DNA of 64,000 nt from CAYNHZ01 sp964397445 (lineage in GTDB: Bacteria; Bacteroidota; Bacteroidia; Bacteroidales; UBA932). Location: assembly GCA_964397445.1 (NCBI GenBank), contig CAYNHZ010000001.1:563233-627232 (forward strand). The letters are read 5' to 3'. Made by a program: the position numbers and the translations under genes. The notes under the pieces were generated by a model. The model ran no database searches. It was not told the DNA's origin and was given only the letters and a program-made list of their open reading frames with translations. Of this stretch, positions 18,089 to 27,046 are shown piece after piece (within the stretch, counting starts at the first letter, position 1; each line of letters opens with the position of its first letter).

Positions 18089-18096
18089 CAAAAATA
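18089..18096 (-). promoter_or_regulatory. -7 box very close to the YgjP-like start
   Basis: The minus strand reads TATTTTTG, then five bases, then ATG. Transcription would start about at the start codon. The match could be chance in AT-rich DNA. Confidence 0.35.
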
Positions 18097-18120
18097 GTAA
18101 GAAATAGTCTATGATATTTT

Positions 18121-18151
18121 TTTGTATAATGTTTTTATTTATTTACCTTTG
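18121..18151 (+). promoter_or_regulatory. Full -33/-7 promoter of rpsO
   Basis: TTTG at 18121-18124 is followed after exactly 19 bases by TACCTTTG at 18144-18151. This is the complete Bacteroidetes housekeeping promoter. A short palindrome, TCCCAATTTTGGGA, follows directly and would lie at the 5' end of the transcript. Confidence 0.8.
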
Positions 18152-18196
18152 CACTCCCAATTTTGGGATAAAACTAAATATCAATTGCTTAAAGCT

Positions 18197-18472
18197 ATGG
18201 CAGAATACCTATCAGCAGACAGAAAGCAGGAGATTTTCGGTCAATACGGAAAGTCTAATACGGACACCGGCTCACCTGAGAGTCAGATTGCTCTATTTTC
18301 CTACCGTATCACTCATCTTACCCAACACCTTCAATCAAATAGGAAGGACTATGGCACACAACGTGCACTTCTTAGATTAGTTGGTAAAAGACGTCGCCTT
18401 TTGGATTATCTAAAAGCGAATGACATTGAGAGATATAGGGAAATAGTGAAGGCTTTGAACCTTCGTAAATAA
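18197..18472 (+). CDS. rpsO: Ribosomal protein S15
   Basis: The 91-residue protein of the small subunit binds 16S rRNA and is one of the primary assembly proteins. SNTDTGSPESQIALFSYRI and LLRLVGKRRRLLDYLK are the S15 signatures. The frame is open further upstream, but the ATG at 18197 gives the family N-terminus (MAEYLSADRKQ) and lies downstream of the promoter. pnp follows, separated by a strong terminator. The rpsO-pnp pairing is common in bacteria. Confidence 0.97.
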   Translation: MAEYLSADRKQEIFGQYGKSNTDTGSPESQIALFSYRITHLTQHLQSNRKDYGTQRALLRLVGKRRRLLDYLKANDIERYREIVKALNLRK

Positions 18473-18478
18473 TAAGAC

Positions 18479-18509
18479 GAGGCTGTCAATTATACGACAG
18501 CCTCTTTTT
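18479..18509 (+). terminator. Terminator between rpsO and pnp
   Basis: GAGGCTGTC at 18479-18487 pairs perfectly with GACAGCCTC at 18496-18504, followed by five T. No -7 box was seen between it and pnp, so pnp may depend partly on read-through. Confidence 0.88.
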
Positions 18510-18539
18510 CTATCGAATTATATAGGAAAAAATAATAAT

Positions 18540-20762
18540 ATGAATGTTGTAAAAAAAACCATCACATTGGGTGATGGAAGAGTTGTAGAAATCGAAACAG
18601 GTAAGTTAGCTAAACAAGCTGATGGTTCGGTTGTACTAAAAGTGGGCAATACAATGTTGCTTGCTACTGTAACTTGTGCTAAAGAGGCAAAAGAAGATGT
18701 GGACTTTATGCCCCTTTCAGTTGAGTATAAAGAGAAATTTGCCGCTGCAGGTCGTTATCCCGGTGGCTTTATGAAACGTGAGGGGAGGGCATCAGATTCG
18801 GAAATTCTTGTAGCTCGTCTTATTGACAGGGCTCTTCGTCCCCTTTTCCCTGAAGATTTTCACGCAGAAGTTTTTGTAAATGTTATCCTCATTTCGGCAG
18901 ATAAAGAGACAATGCCCGATGCTTTTGCAGGTCTCGCAGCTTCGGCTGCTCTTGCTGTAAGTGATATTCCATTCGGAGGTCCTATCTCTGAAGTTAGGGT
19001 TGCCAGAATAGATGGTAAGTTTGTTATTAACCCCACTTTCACTGAGTTAAAAGGTGCTGATTTGGATATTATGGTGGCAGCTACACTTGAAAATATAATG
19101 ATGGTTGAGGGTGAAATGAAAGAGGTATCGGAAAAGGATATGCTTGATGCAATAAAATTTGCCCACGAAGAGATCAAGAAACATTGCAAAATGCAAATGG
19201 AGTTGACCTCTGAGGTTGGAAAAGTTGAAAAGAGAGCATATTGTCACGAGACTAATGATGAGGACTTAAAAAAGGCTCTTGAGTCATATTGTTATGATAA
19301 ATGTTATGCGATTGCTAAATCGGTGAAAGCAAAACACGAGAGAGAAGATGCCTTTGCTGCACTTAAAGAGGAATTTATCCTTACGATACCAGAAGAGGAG
19401 AGAGATGAGAAGGGGATAATGATCTCTCGTTATTACCACTCTGTGGAGAAAGAGGCTATGCGCCGTATGATTATTGATGAGGGGGTACGTCTTGACGGAA
19501 GAAGTACTACTCAGATTCGTCCTATCTGGTGTGAAGTTGATTACCTACCAGGAGCGCATGGATCTGCTGTATTCACAAGGGGTGAGACACAGTCTCTTAC
19601 AACAGTTACTTTAGGTACAAAGATGGATATGAAGGAGATGGACGAAGTTCTTGTTCAAGAGACTCAACAATTTGTTCTTCACTACAATTTCCCTCCATTT
19701 TCAACAGGTGAGGCTAAACCTCAACGTGGTGTTGGTCGTAGGGAGGTTGGACACGGTAATCTTGCTTGGAGAGCTTTGAAACCGATGGTTCCTGTAGGGG
19801 AAGAGAATCCTTATGCAGTTCGTGTTGTGTCTGATATTCTTGAATCTAACGGTTCTTCATCTATGGCAACCGTTTGTGCGGGTACTCTTGCATTGATGGA
19901 TTCGGGTGTTAAATTGAAAAAACCTGTTTCCGGTATAGCTATGGGACTTATTTCAGATGCTAAAACTGGTAAGTTTGCAGTATTGTCAGATATTCTTGGA
20001 GATGAGGACCATCTTGGAGATATGGACTTTAAGGTGACCGGGACAAAGGATGGGATCACAGCTACTCAGATGGATATAAAAGTTGACGGTCTTCCTTACG
20101 AAGTTCTTGAGACAGCTTTAGCTCAAGCAAAAGCAGGTCGCGAGCACATTATGGGCGAGATGATGAAGACAATCTCTGAACCTCGTGAAGATTATAAACC
20201 TCACGTTCCCCGTATTATTCAGATAACCATCCCTTCAGATTTTATCGGAGCAGTTATTGGTACAGGTGGTAAGGTGATTCAAGAGATTCAGAAGACTACC
20301 GGTACAACTATTACAATCACTGAGGGTGATGGTATAGGCATAATCGATATTTTCGGGGAAAACAGAGAGTCTATGGATGCAGCTCTTGCAAGAATTAAGG
20401 CTATCACTACAGTACCTGAGGTTGGGGAGGTATATCATGGTAAAGTGGTGTCAATCCTTGAGTTTGGAGCATTTGTAGAGATACTTCCCGGAAAAGAGGG
20501 ACTTCTTCATATTTCAGAACTCGATTATAAGAAAGTTGAGAAAGTAGAAGATGTTCTTAAAGTTGGGGATGAGGTGGATGTTAAACTTTTGGAAATTGAT
20601 TCTAAGTCTGGTAAAATGAGACTCTCTAAGAGGGCTCTAATGGAGAAACCTGAAGGTTGGGTGGAGCGTGAGCGTAAGCCAAGACCTGAGGGAGATCGTG
20701 GAGGACGCAGAGATGATAGAGGAAGAGGTCGGGATGATAGAAGAGGTGGAAGGCGTGACTAA
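18540..20762 (+). CDS. pnp: Polyribonucleotide nucleotidyltransferase (PNPase)
   Basis: The 740-residue exoribonuclease degrades RNA by phosphorolysis and works as a trimer. Two RNase PH domains frame an all-alpha linker; the second contains FPPFSTGEAKPQRGVGRREV and the metal-binding region SDILGDEDHLGDMDFKV. A KH domain (IGAVIGTGGKVIQEIQ) and an S1 domain (GKVVSILEFGAFVEILPG) follow. The last 30 residues are an Arg/Gly/Asp-rich basic tail, which probably adds RNA binding. It is followed by a hairpin. Confidence 0.98.
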   Translation: MNVVKKTITLGDGRVVEIETGKLAKQADGSVVLKVGNTMLLATVTCAKEAKEDVDFMPLSVEYKEKFAAAGRYPGGFMKREGRASDSEILVARLIDRALRPLFPEDFHAEVFVNVILISADKETMPDAFAGLAASAALAVSDIPFGGPISEVRVARIDGKFVINPTFTELKGADLDIMVAATLENIMMVEGEMKEVSEKDMLDAIKFAHEEIKKHCKMQMELTSEVGKVEKRAYCHETNDEDLKKALESYCYDKCYAIAKSVKAKHEREDAFAALKEEFILTIPEEERDEKGIMISRYYHSVEKEAMRRMIIDEGVRLDGRSTTQIRPIWCEVDYLPGAHGSAVFTRGETQSLTTVTLGTKMDMKEMDEVLVQETQQFVLHYNFPPFSTGEAKPQRGVGRREVGHGNLAWRALKPMVPVGEENPYAVRVVSDILESNGSSSMATVCAGTLALMDSGVKLKKPVSGIAMGLISDAKTGKFAVLSDILGDEDHLGDMDFKVTGTKDGITATQMDIKVDGLPYEVLETALAQAKAGREHIMGEMMKTISEPREDYKPHVPRIIQITIPSDFIGAVIGTGGKVIQEIQKTTGTTITITEGDGIGIIDIFGENRESMDAALARIKAITTVPEVGEVYHGKVVSILEFGAFVEILPGKEGLLHISELDYKKVEKVEDVLKVGDEVDVKLLEIDSKSGKMRLSKRALMEKPEGWVERERKPRPEGDRGGRRDDRGRGRDDRRGGRRD

Positions 20763-20790
20763 CTGATTTTTCTTCAAAAAAATATTTTTT

Positions 20791-20829
20791 AATTGGCTAT
20801 AAATCTGTTTAAGAATTATAGCCAATTTT
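20791..20829 (+). terminator. Hairpin after pnp
   Basis: AATTGGCTATAA at 20791-20802 pairs with TTATAGCCAATT at 20816-20827 and is followed by T residues. It is a 12-bp AT-rich stem and a likely terminator of pnp. Confidence 0.7.
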
Positions 20830-20838
20830 ATATGTTCT

Positions 20839-20846
20839 TATATTTG
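20839..20846 (+). promoter_or_regulatory. -7 box of the cation transporter gene
   Basis: TATATTTG matches the consensus and lies 21 bases before the ATG at 20868. It supports that start over the earlier in-frame ATG at 20832, which is upstream of the box. Confidence 0.5.
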
Positions 20847-20867
20847 CAAAATCAAAATGAATTGAAT

Positions 20868-21854
20868 ATGAATGAGGATATTCTCAAACAAAAAGTACAG
20901 AGATGGGTGGTTACGATCTCTTTTGTGTTGCTTTGCGGTAAATTTATTGCATATTGGGTCACAAATTCAGTGGGGATTCTTACAGATGCAATGGAAAGCA
21001 TTGTTAATGTTGTAGCTGGGTTGATTAGCCTTTTTAGTTTGCGTTGGGCATTGAAACCTAAAGACAAGGATCACCCATTCGGACATGGTAAGATGGAGCT
21101 GGTATCGGCATCGATTGAGGGGATTTTGATCTCTATAGCTGGGGTAATGATTATTATTGAGGGGATTAAACGGTTATTTAATCCTTCACAAATAGAGAGC
21201 TTGGATACAGGTATTATAGTTGTGGCGGTAGCTGCTATTATTAACTTTGTTATGGGGTGGTATAGTATAAGAATAGGTAAAAAATATAAATCAATGGCAT
21301 TAATTGCCGGAGGAAAACATTTACAGTCAGATACATATTCAACTATTGGTCTTGTTACCGGACTTATTATTCTCTATTATACAGATATATTATGGATTGA
21401 TAGTGCTTTGGCTCTGATTTTTGGTTCAATAATCATTTTTACGGGATTTTCTATTTTACGAAAAACGATTGCAAATCTTTTGGATAAATCTGATAACGAG
21501 GCACTATCATTAGTGGCAGATAGTATCAATAAACATCGGCAGACAGATTGGATAGATATTCATAATACAAAGATTATCAAGTATGGAAGTTATCTTTTTA
21601 TAGATTGCGACCTTACTCTTCCTTGGTATTATAATATTATTGAGAGCCATAACTCTTGCGATACCCTTAAAGCAACTTTAAACAGGGAGTTTTCTGATAA
21701 AGTGCAAGTGTCTATCCATTCAGATCCTTGTAAAATGCTTCATTGTGAGCATTGTGAAGTGGCTGATTGCAAATATAGAAGTGTCCCATTTGTCAAAATT
21801 GAGACTATTACAATAAATAACATCATTCAGAGCGACGAAGATCGGAACGAGTAG
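20868..21854 (+). CDS. Cation diffusion facilitator (CDF) transporter
   Basis: From the ATG at 20868 the protein has 328 residues. It has about six membrane helices in the first 210 residues and a cytoplasmic C-terminal domain. The CDF signatures are SVGILTDAMESIVNV and HPFGHGKMELVSA. The pump exchanges divalent cations (Zn, Fe, Cd, Co or Mn) for protons. The C-terminal tail has an unusual Cys/His cluster, CKMLHCEHCEVADC, that could sense or bind metal. The metal is not known. The gene converges with a small hypothetical gene. Confidence 0.9.
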   Translation: MNEDILKQKVQRWVVTISFVLLCGKFIAYWVTNSVGILTDAMESIVNVVAGLISLFSLRWALKPKDKDHPFGHGKMELVSASIEGILISIAGVMIIIEGIKRLFNPSQIESLDTGIIVVAVAAIINFVMGWYSIRIGKKYKSMALIAGGKHLQSDTYSTIGLVTGLIILYYTDILWIDSALALIFGSIIIFTGFSILRKTIANLLDKSDNEALSLVADSINKHRQTDWIDIHNTKIIKYGSYLFIDCDLTLPWYYNIIESHNSCDTLKATLNREFSDKVQVSIHSDPCKMLHCEHCEVADCKYRSVPFVKIETITINNIIQSDEDRNE

Positions 21855-21881
21855 TACAATAAAGGGTGGCCTTAATTATCT

Positions 21882-22154
21882 TTATTTAATTGTTGTGCTT
21901 AATTTATCAAACAATTTGTCAATAGAGGTTAAAAATACTTCAATTGTATTTTTATAATAAGACTTAATATTCTCTTTGTCAGGGTGATTGATCTTGTTGA
22001 ATGTCTCCTCTCTAAGGTATAGGACTTCATTTATGATGGTTATGATTTTTTCATTTTTAATCTCATCTTGAGAGAAATTCATACTTAATAGTGCATCAGA
22101 AATAATCTCGTCTGTGATGTAATTTACATCTTTTTTGATAACTCTTAAATTCAT
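21882..22154 (-). CDS. Small conserved Bacteroidales-type hypothetical protein
   Basis: The 90-residue protein is predicted all-helical, charged and without signal peptide or membrane helix. The opening MNLRVIKKDVNYITDEIISD resembles a small family I associate with Bacteroidales genomes, but no function is known. It lies 14 bases downstream of the epimerase gene on the same strand and is probably the last gene of that operon. Confidence 0.65.
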   Translation of the reverse strand: MNLRVIKKDVNYITDEIISDALLSMNFSQDEIKNEKIITIINEVLYLREETFNKINHPDKENIKSYYKNTIEVFLTSIDKLFDKLSTTIK

Positions 22155-22168
22155 AATACTGTTTTATT

Positions 22169-23359
22169 TTATAAAATTATTGTTTTTTCTTTTTTTGTAA
22201 CTCCTATTCCAGGTTTGTTTTCTAATGTTATCCGCCCATTATTGAGGGTCATCCCGTTAAAACAATCGTTACTAAGTAGGATATTACCATCAAGATCTGC
22301 CCATTTGCATTTTGGGGATAGTTGTGCGGCAGCTGATATAGCTACAGATGTCTCTGTCATACAACCTATCATAATCTCCATTCTCAATGATTTTGCCACT
22401 GAGATCATCTCTCGAGCCTCTCTCATACCTGTGCATTTCATTAACTTGATATTTATGCCGTTATATGCTCCGTAAAGATGGTTTATGTCGCACAATCTTT
22501 GACACGCTTCGTCAGCAATAATAGGTAGAGGGCTCCTCTGTGTCAACCAAGCTGTATCATCAAGCATCTCTTTTGGCATTGGTTGTTCAATCATTTGTAC
22601 ATCTCTCTCTTTAAGCCAATTGATCATATCAAGGGCATAATATTTGTCTTTCCATCCTTGATTTGCATCGATATTGATGGGGGTATTTGTTTTATTGCGA
22701 ATCAGTGTGATCATCCTCTTGTCTTCATTTTCGGACATTCCGAGTTTGACCTTTAAGATTTTTGACCATGAGGCCTCTTTTATCTTTGTATTTATGATGT
22801 AATCATCGGAGTCATAGCCAATTGTAAAGGAGGTGTAGGGTGTTGCTTCTGGATTAAATCCCCATATTTTCCACCAAGGTTGTCCGATTATTTTACCTAA
22901 CAGATCGTGTAATGCAATGTCTATCGATGCTTTGGCAGCTGTGTCTTTTTGGGAGAGTTTCTCTATCTCTGCCATTATATCTTCAATCAGAAAGGGATTT
23001 GAAAATCTGGGAATTGTCTCAGTTGCAGCCTTTTTTAAGAAAGAATTTACTGAGGAGTGACTCTCTCCGAGGTATGGTGGCATTGAGGCTTCACCATATC
23101 CTGAATATCCGTTCCAAGTTATTTTGGTTAAAACTATTGGAGTGGATTTGCGAGATGATCCAGAGATGGTAAAAGTGTGCTTCATCACCCCTTCGAAATT
23201 TTCCCATTCCAATAACATTTTTCCCTCTTCAAGCTTATTGATATTGAAGAGGTTGATCCCATTTGAGGGATGTCCTAAAATATAATCGTTTTTAAGGAGG
23301 GCGGCTGCGCAGGTTAGAAGTCCTGCTTTCTTAATAAATTTTCTCCTACTCTCTTTCAT
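22169..23359 (-). CDS. Dipeptide epimerase (enolase superfamily) with Tat-like leader
   Basis: The 396-residue protein is a member of the mandelate racemase/enolase superfamily, closest by context and motifs to L-Ala-D/L-Glu epimerases. The KxK general base is in ILKVKLG, the metal ligands are in NIDANQGW, IEQPM and ADEAC, and the second base lysine is in INIKLMK. The N-terminus reads MKESRRKFIKKAGLLTCAAA, a twin-arginine-type signal with a hydrophobic segment, which suggests export of the folded enzyme. It overlaps the upstream NlpC/P60 gene by 14 bases. The pair would release and isomerise murein dipeptides. Confidence 0.88.
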   Translation of the reverse strand: MKESRRKFIKKAGLLTCAAALLKNDYILGHPSNGINLFNINKLEEGKMLLEWENFEGVMKHTFTISGSSRKSTPIVLTKITWNGYSGYGEASMPPYLGESHSSVNSFLKKAATETIPRFSNPFLIEDIMAEIEKLSQKDTAAKASIDIALHDLLGKIIGQPWWKIWGFNPEATPYTSFTIGYDSDDYIINTKIKEASWSKILKVKLGMSENEDKRMITLIRNKTNTPINIDANQGWKDKYYALDMINWLKERDVQMIEQPMPKEMLDDTAWLTQRSPLPIIADEACQRLCDINHLYGAYNGINIKLMKCTGMREAREMISVAKSLRMEIMIGCMTETSVAISAAAQLSPKCKWADLDGNILLSNDCFNGMTLNNGRITLENKPGIGVTKKEKTIIL

Positions 23360-24332
23360 CTTTTATCGATTTAAAATACCATGGATGATTAATTATTGAG
23401 ACAATGCCTGAGTCAATATCTTGAGAACCGAGGATCCTTCTAACACTAAGAAGCTGTTTAGATGAGTAGTAATTTTTATCTCCTTTAATCAATGAGTTTA
23501 TTTTTACCTTTAAAGATGAGTGGATAAAATCTCCATTGCCTATATATAGCCCCACGTGGGATATTTTAGCATTTTCTTTTCCCTGCGCTTTTTTTCCGAA
23601 GAATACCAAATCACCTACTCTGAGATTCTCTTTAATGTTTGAAAAATCAACATTTTTTCCTGTCTTAACTTGTTGACTCGCATCTCTTTGAAGGATTATG
23701 CCGTTGAGGAAATAGGTGGTTTTGATCAATCCGCTGCAGTCAAACCCTTTTATGGAATATCCACCCCAAACATAGGGGAAACCCATAAAAATCTTTGAGG
23801 TTTTTACTATGTTTTCTGGAGAGGGGTCTCTTGATTTTATCCACTCGATAAATGGAGAGACCTCTTTTTTCTCAATGTAGCCGTTTCTACCGTCAGGGAG
23901 TGAAACATAATAGTAATTTGGATTATTCTCACTCTTCACTTCTATTATATTGCCCATAATCAGGTCACTAATTACAGCCGACTCCACCTCAGGGGCGGTG
24001 CGGATAATTGAGAAATAATCGGTAACAATTACTCTATCGCTATTCTGCCATCTCTCTATTTCCGATTTTTCAAGGGGTGCTACATTTCCATCTGTTATCC
24101 ACCCTTTATACCCTTCAGGTGTGATGATGCTGTTCCAATAACCGCTCCTTCCTGTTATGATAACGGGTGTTCCCATCAATTGCTGAGTCGTCATCTCTGA
24201 TGTGTAATCAGGTGAAGAATAGATGTTTGCGACAGAAACAGATATCAGTGCATTAGGACTTCCCACCACTTGTCCTATGAGTGAATAAGAAAGGAGGAGA
24301 AATAGTGATATTATTGAGATTGAATGTTTCAT
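23346..24332 (-). CDS. Secreted NlpC/P60 (C40) murein endopeptidase
   Basis: The 328-residue protein has a signal peptide (about residues 1-20), two bacterial SH3-like segments (about 30-155) and a C-terminal NlpC/P60 domain. The catalytic residues are Cys199 in GFDCSGLIK, His259 in ISHVGLYIG and His271 in FIHSS. Such enzymes cut gamma-D-Glu-diamino acid bonds in stem peptides. It is the first gene of an operon with the dipeptide epimerase, which fits release of L-Ala-D-Glu and its conversion. It has a -7 box 21 bases upstream. Confidence 0.92.
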   Translation of the reverse strand: MKHSISIISLFLLLSYSLIGQVVGSPNALISVSVANIYSSPDYTSEMTTQQLMGTPVIITGRSGYWNSIITPEGYKGWITDGNVAPLEKSEIERWQNSDRVIVTDYFSIIRTAPEVESAVISDLIMGNIIEVKSENNPNYYYVSLPDGRNGYIEKKEVSPFIEWIKSRDPSPENIVKTSKIFMGFPYVWGGYSIKGFDCSGLIKTTYFLNGIILQRDASQQVKTGKNVDFSNIKENLRVGDLVFFGKKAQGKENAKISHVGLYIGNGDFIHSSLKVKINSLIKGDKNYYSSKQLLSVRRILGSQDIDSGIVSIINHPWYFKSIKDERE

Positions 24333-24353
24333 TTTTGAACATATTTACACCGA

Positions 24354-24361
24354 CAAAGGTA
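24354..24361 (-). promoter_or_regulatory. -7 box of the NlpC/P60-epimerase operon
   Basis: The minus strand reads TACCTTTG, matching TAnnTTTG, 21 bases before the start at 24332. No -33 TTTG was found at the right distance. Confidence 0.5.
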
Positions 24362-24402
24362 GAAAAAAGTTGATACCTTTCTGCTATGTATCACAAAATA
24401 GC

Positions 24403-24410
24403 TAACTTTG
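24403..24410 (+). promoter_or_regulatory. -7 box close to the DUF4105 start
   Basis: TAACTTTG ends 8 bases before the ATG at 24419. TTTC sits 21 bases upstream as a partial -33 element. The transcript would have almost no leader. Confidence 0.4.
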
Positions 24411-24418
24411 AACCCGAA

Positions 24419-25576
24419 ATGAAAAGAGTTTTTATCTATATTTTTTTATTGTGTTCTTTTTCCTCTTTTTCTCAGGAGAATGCATATAGATTGCGTATCA
24501 GCCTTCTTACTTGCTCTAAAGGTGATGATATTGCGAGTGCGTTTGGACACTCAGCTATAAGGGTAATTGATTCGGTTGCCCATCGAGATATAGTCTTCAA
24601 TTATGGAACATATAGTTTCAATGAGCCAAATTTTATGGTGAAATTTATGAAGGGAGATCTCGATTATATGCTCTCGGTAGAGTATTGTGATGATTTTGTC
24701 TATAATTACAAACTTGAAAAACGCTCTATAAACGAGAAGGTCTTTAATCTTTCACAACAACAGAAAGTAGCTGTCTATCAATTTCTCCTTGATAATTATA
24801 GGGAGGAAAATCGAAAATACCGTTATGATTTTCTTATAGATAACTGCGCAACTCGGGTAAGAGATATTTTCAATGGTCAAGATTATCTAAGTCAGGATTC
24901 ATTGACAACATATACATTCAGAGACAGATTGGCCGAGTGCTTAACCCAAAAGAAATGGCTTAAATTCGGAACAGATCTTTTACTCGGAGCAAGAGTGGAT
25001 AGAAAAATAATGTATAAAGAGGAGATGTTTCTTCCTGAACATCTCTCTTCTCATTTGTCGGATTATATAAATACAGCTTCCGGCGACAAATTGATGGGCG
25101 AGGCGGTGCCGATTCTTGATTCTAATAATGAAAGGGGGGCGTTAGTGTCGTTTCTATTTTTTATTTCACAGCCTCTCTCCCTCTTTATAATGTTGATTTT
25201 AGCCTCTATCCTCTTTGTCCTTTTTGTAAAAAATAAGCGGAGATTTCTTTCTATTTTCTTGTCGATCTTTTTTTCAATTTTGGGTATAGGTGGTATTATC
25301 CTTACCCTAATGTGGTTTGCGACAAATCACTATTGGACAGCTGACAACTGGAATCTATTGTGGATGAATCCTCTCTTCATTATACCTGTTTTTATGAGAA
25401 GGGGCAAAATAAAATGTTTTCTAATCTATTTATTTTCAGCAATATCGCTCTTCTCGCTCATTTTTTATTTTGTGATACCCCAAACATACAATGTTGCGGT
25501 GGTGCCGATTGTGATATTGACAGTTTTAGTTGCTTTTGCCTATTTTCTTTTTTATTCCAACATTAGAGATAAATAA
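24419..25576 (+). CDS. DUF4105 membrane protein with signal peptide
   Basis: The start at 24419 gives 385 residues beginning with a signal peptide (MKRVFIYIFLLCSFSSFSQ); an in-frame ATG at 24386 lies upstream of the -7 box. The extracytoplasmic DUF4105 domain contains SAFGHSAIRV, FNYGTYSF and NCATRVRD. His and Cys in these places resemble the NlpC-like papain fold, though activity is not shown. The C-terminal third has about four or five membrane helices. YhcH and a radical SAM gene follow closely. The role is unknown, probably in the envelope. Confidence 0.85.
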   Translation: MKRVFIYIFLLCSFSSFSQENAYRLRISLLTCSKGDDIASAFGHSAIRVIDSVAHRDIVFNYGTYSFNEPNFMVKFMKGDLDYMLSVEYCDDFVYNYKLEKRSINEKVFNLSQQQKVAVYQFLLDNYREENRKYRYDFLIDNCATRVRDIFNGQDYLSQDSLTTYTFRDRLAECLTQKKWLKFGTDLLLGARVDRKIMYKEEMFLPEHLSSHLSDYINTASGDKLMGEAVPILDSNNERGALVSFLFFISQPLSLFIMLILASILFVLFVKNKRRFLSIFLSIFFSILGIGGIILTLMWFATNHYWTADNWNLLWMNPLFIIPVFMRRGKIKCFLIYLFSAISLFSLIFYFVIPQTYNVAVVPIVILTVLVAFAYFLFYSNIRDK

Positions 25577-25587
25577 TTTTACATAAT

Positions 25588-26037
25588 ATGATAATAGATT
25601 CACTTAAAAGTTTTGAGAAATATTTAAATATTCATCCCTCTTTTCAAAAGGTGTATGATTTTATATCGGGGACAGATCTTCATAAATTAGAGTTGGGTAA
25701 ACACATTATTGAGGAGAATAATCTTTGGTGTAAAGTGACACAACAGGAGGGAAAGAGTTTTGATGATCTCCCAAAACTTGAGGTTCACGACTCATTTATA
25801 GATATTCATATCCTTCTGACAGGCAGTGAAATAATAGGTTTTAGAGATAGGGTGAAATGTTCAGGAGTGGAGGCAAAATATGATGAGATGAATGATATTG
25901 CATTTTTGGATGAGGAGGCAGAGGTGTTCGTGAATTGCGGTGTAGATAACTTTGTAATTTGTTTCCCAAAAGATGCCCATTCTCCAATGATTGGTGATGG
26001 AATTATTCGAAAAGCTATTATTAAAGTTCGTGTCTGA
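25588..26037 (+). CDS. YhcH/YjgK/YiaL family (DUF386) cupin-like protein
   Basis: The 149-residue protein belongs to the YhcH/YjgK/YiaL family, related to the EbgC beta subunit. The conserved metal-binding region is visible in LEVHDSFIDIHILLTGSE and in FPKDAHSPMIG. Members are linked to sialic acid or other sugar metabolism, but no such genes are beside this one. It lies 11 bases after the DUF4105 gene and overlaps the radical SAM gene by 8 bases if the GTG start is right. Confidence 0.85.
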   Translation: MIIDSLKSFEKYLNIHPSFQKVYDFISGTDLHKLELGKHIIEENNLWCKVTQQEGKSFDDLPKLEVHDSFIDIHILLTGSEIIGFRDRVKCSGVEAKYDEMNDIAFLDEEAEVFVNCGVDNFVICFPKDAHSPMIGDGIIRKAIIKVRV

Positions 26038-26965
26038 TAGTATTAAGAGATATAATTCCTACGTAGGTTATTTTAAAAAAACATACGGAGAACGTCTTCA
26101 GAAGGTGGTTGTTGACGCTGGGTTCACTTGCCCAAATAGAGATGGGTCTGTTGCTTTCGGCGGATGTACATATTGTGATAATGCTGCATTTCACCCCTCA
26201 TATAGTACTTATGATATCTCTATTTCACGTCAAATAGATGAAGGGATTGAGTTTCATAAGGTCAGATATAGAAATGCAGATAAATTTCTCGCCTATTTTC
26301 AGCCCTTTTCAAACACTTATGCCCCTTTAGATCACCTCAAACGACTTTATGAAGAGGCTTTGCATCACGATAAAATTGTAGGAATAGTGATAGGTACTCG
26401 CCCCGATTGTGTAGATGACGAGAAACTCAATTATTTGGCAGAGTTGTCGAAAAAATATATTGTCATATTGGAATATGGGATTGAATCTTGTTACGACAAA
26501 ACTTTAAGAAGGATAAATCGGGGGCACACTTTTGATCAAGCAGTCGATGCTATCTTGAAGAGTGATCAGAGGGGGATAAAACAAGGTGTTCATCTGATTT
26601 TCGGTCTTCCTGGAGAGAGTAGGGAGGAGATGCTTGCAACGGCGGGTATAATAAGTGCCTTACCTATTCATTCTGTTAAGTTTCACCAACTTCAAATAGT
26701 TAAGGGGACTATGATGGAGCGGGAGTTTTCTGAGTGTGAAGGGGATTTTGTTCAATTCTCTCTTGAGGAATATATAGATTTTTTTATCGATTATTTGGAA
26801 CTTCTCAGACCTGATATTTTGGTGGAGAGGTTTGCTGGAGAGGTTCCCCCCCGCTTTGTAAATTCCACACCTTGGGGTCTTATAAGGAATGTGGAATTGT
26901 TGAGAATGTTAGAAAAGAGGCTTGATGAGAGAGATACGTTTCAGGGGCGGCTATATAATCCATAA
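26030..26965 (+). CDS. Radical SAM protein of the TIGR01212 family
   Basis: The protein (about 311 residues) carries the variant radical SAM cluster motif in CPNRDGSVAFGGCTYC, typical of the TIGR01212/YhcC group, and the downstream GIESCYDKTLRRINRGH region. The reaction is unknown. A GTG at 26030 overlaps the previous stop by 8 bases and gives the family-like start SIKRYNSYVG. ATG codons at 25991 and 25997 are also in frame and would give up to 324 residues with a larger overlap. A run of seven C bases lies near 26846. Confidence 0.85.
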   Translation: MSDSIKRYNSYVGYFKKTYGERLQKVVVDAGFTCPNRDGSVAFGGCTYCDNAAFHPSYSTYDISISRQIDEGIEFHKVRYRNADKFLAYFQPFSNTYAPLDHLKRLYEEALHHDKIVGIVIGTRPDCVDDEKLNYLAELSKKYIVILEYGIESCYDKTLRRINRGHTFDQAVDAILKSDQRGIKQGVHLIFGLPGESREEMLATAGIISALPIHSVKFHQLQIVKGTMMEREFSECEGDFVQFSLEEYIDFFIDYLELLRPDILVERFAGEVPPRFVNSTPWGLIRNVELLRMLEKRLDERDTFQGRLYNP

Positions 26966-26995
26966 AATTATCATCACTGTTGGTAATGCTGTTTT

Positions 26996-27027
26996 TTTGC
27001 TCTAAAAGTGTTTTTTAATTATATTTG
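26996..27027 (+). promoter_or_regulatory. Full -33/-7 promoter of guaB
   Basis: TTTG at 26996-26999, a 20-base spacer and TATATTTG at 27020-27027 form a complete Bacteroidetes promoter. The guaB ATG follows 19 bases later. Confidence 0.8.
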
Positions 27028-27046
27028 CAAGTTAAAAGATACAGCT

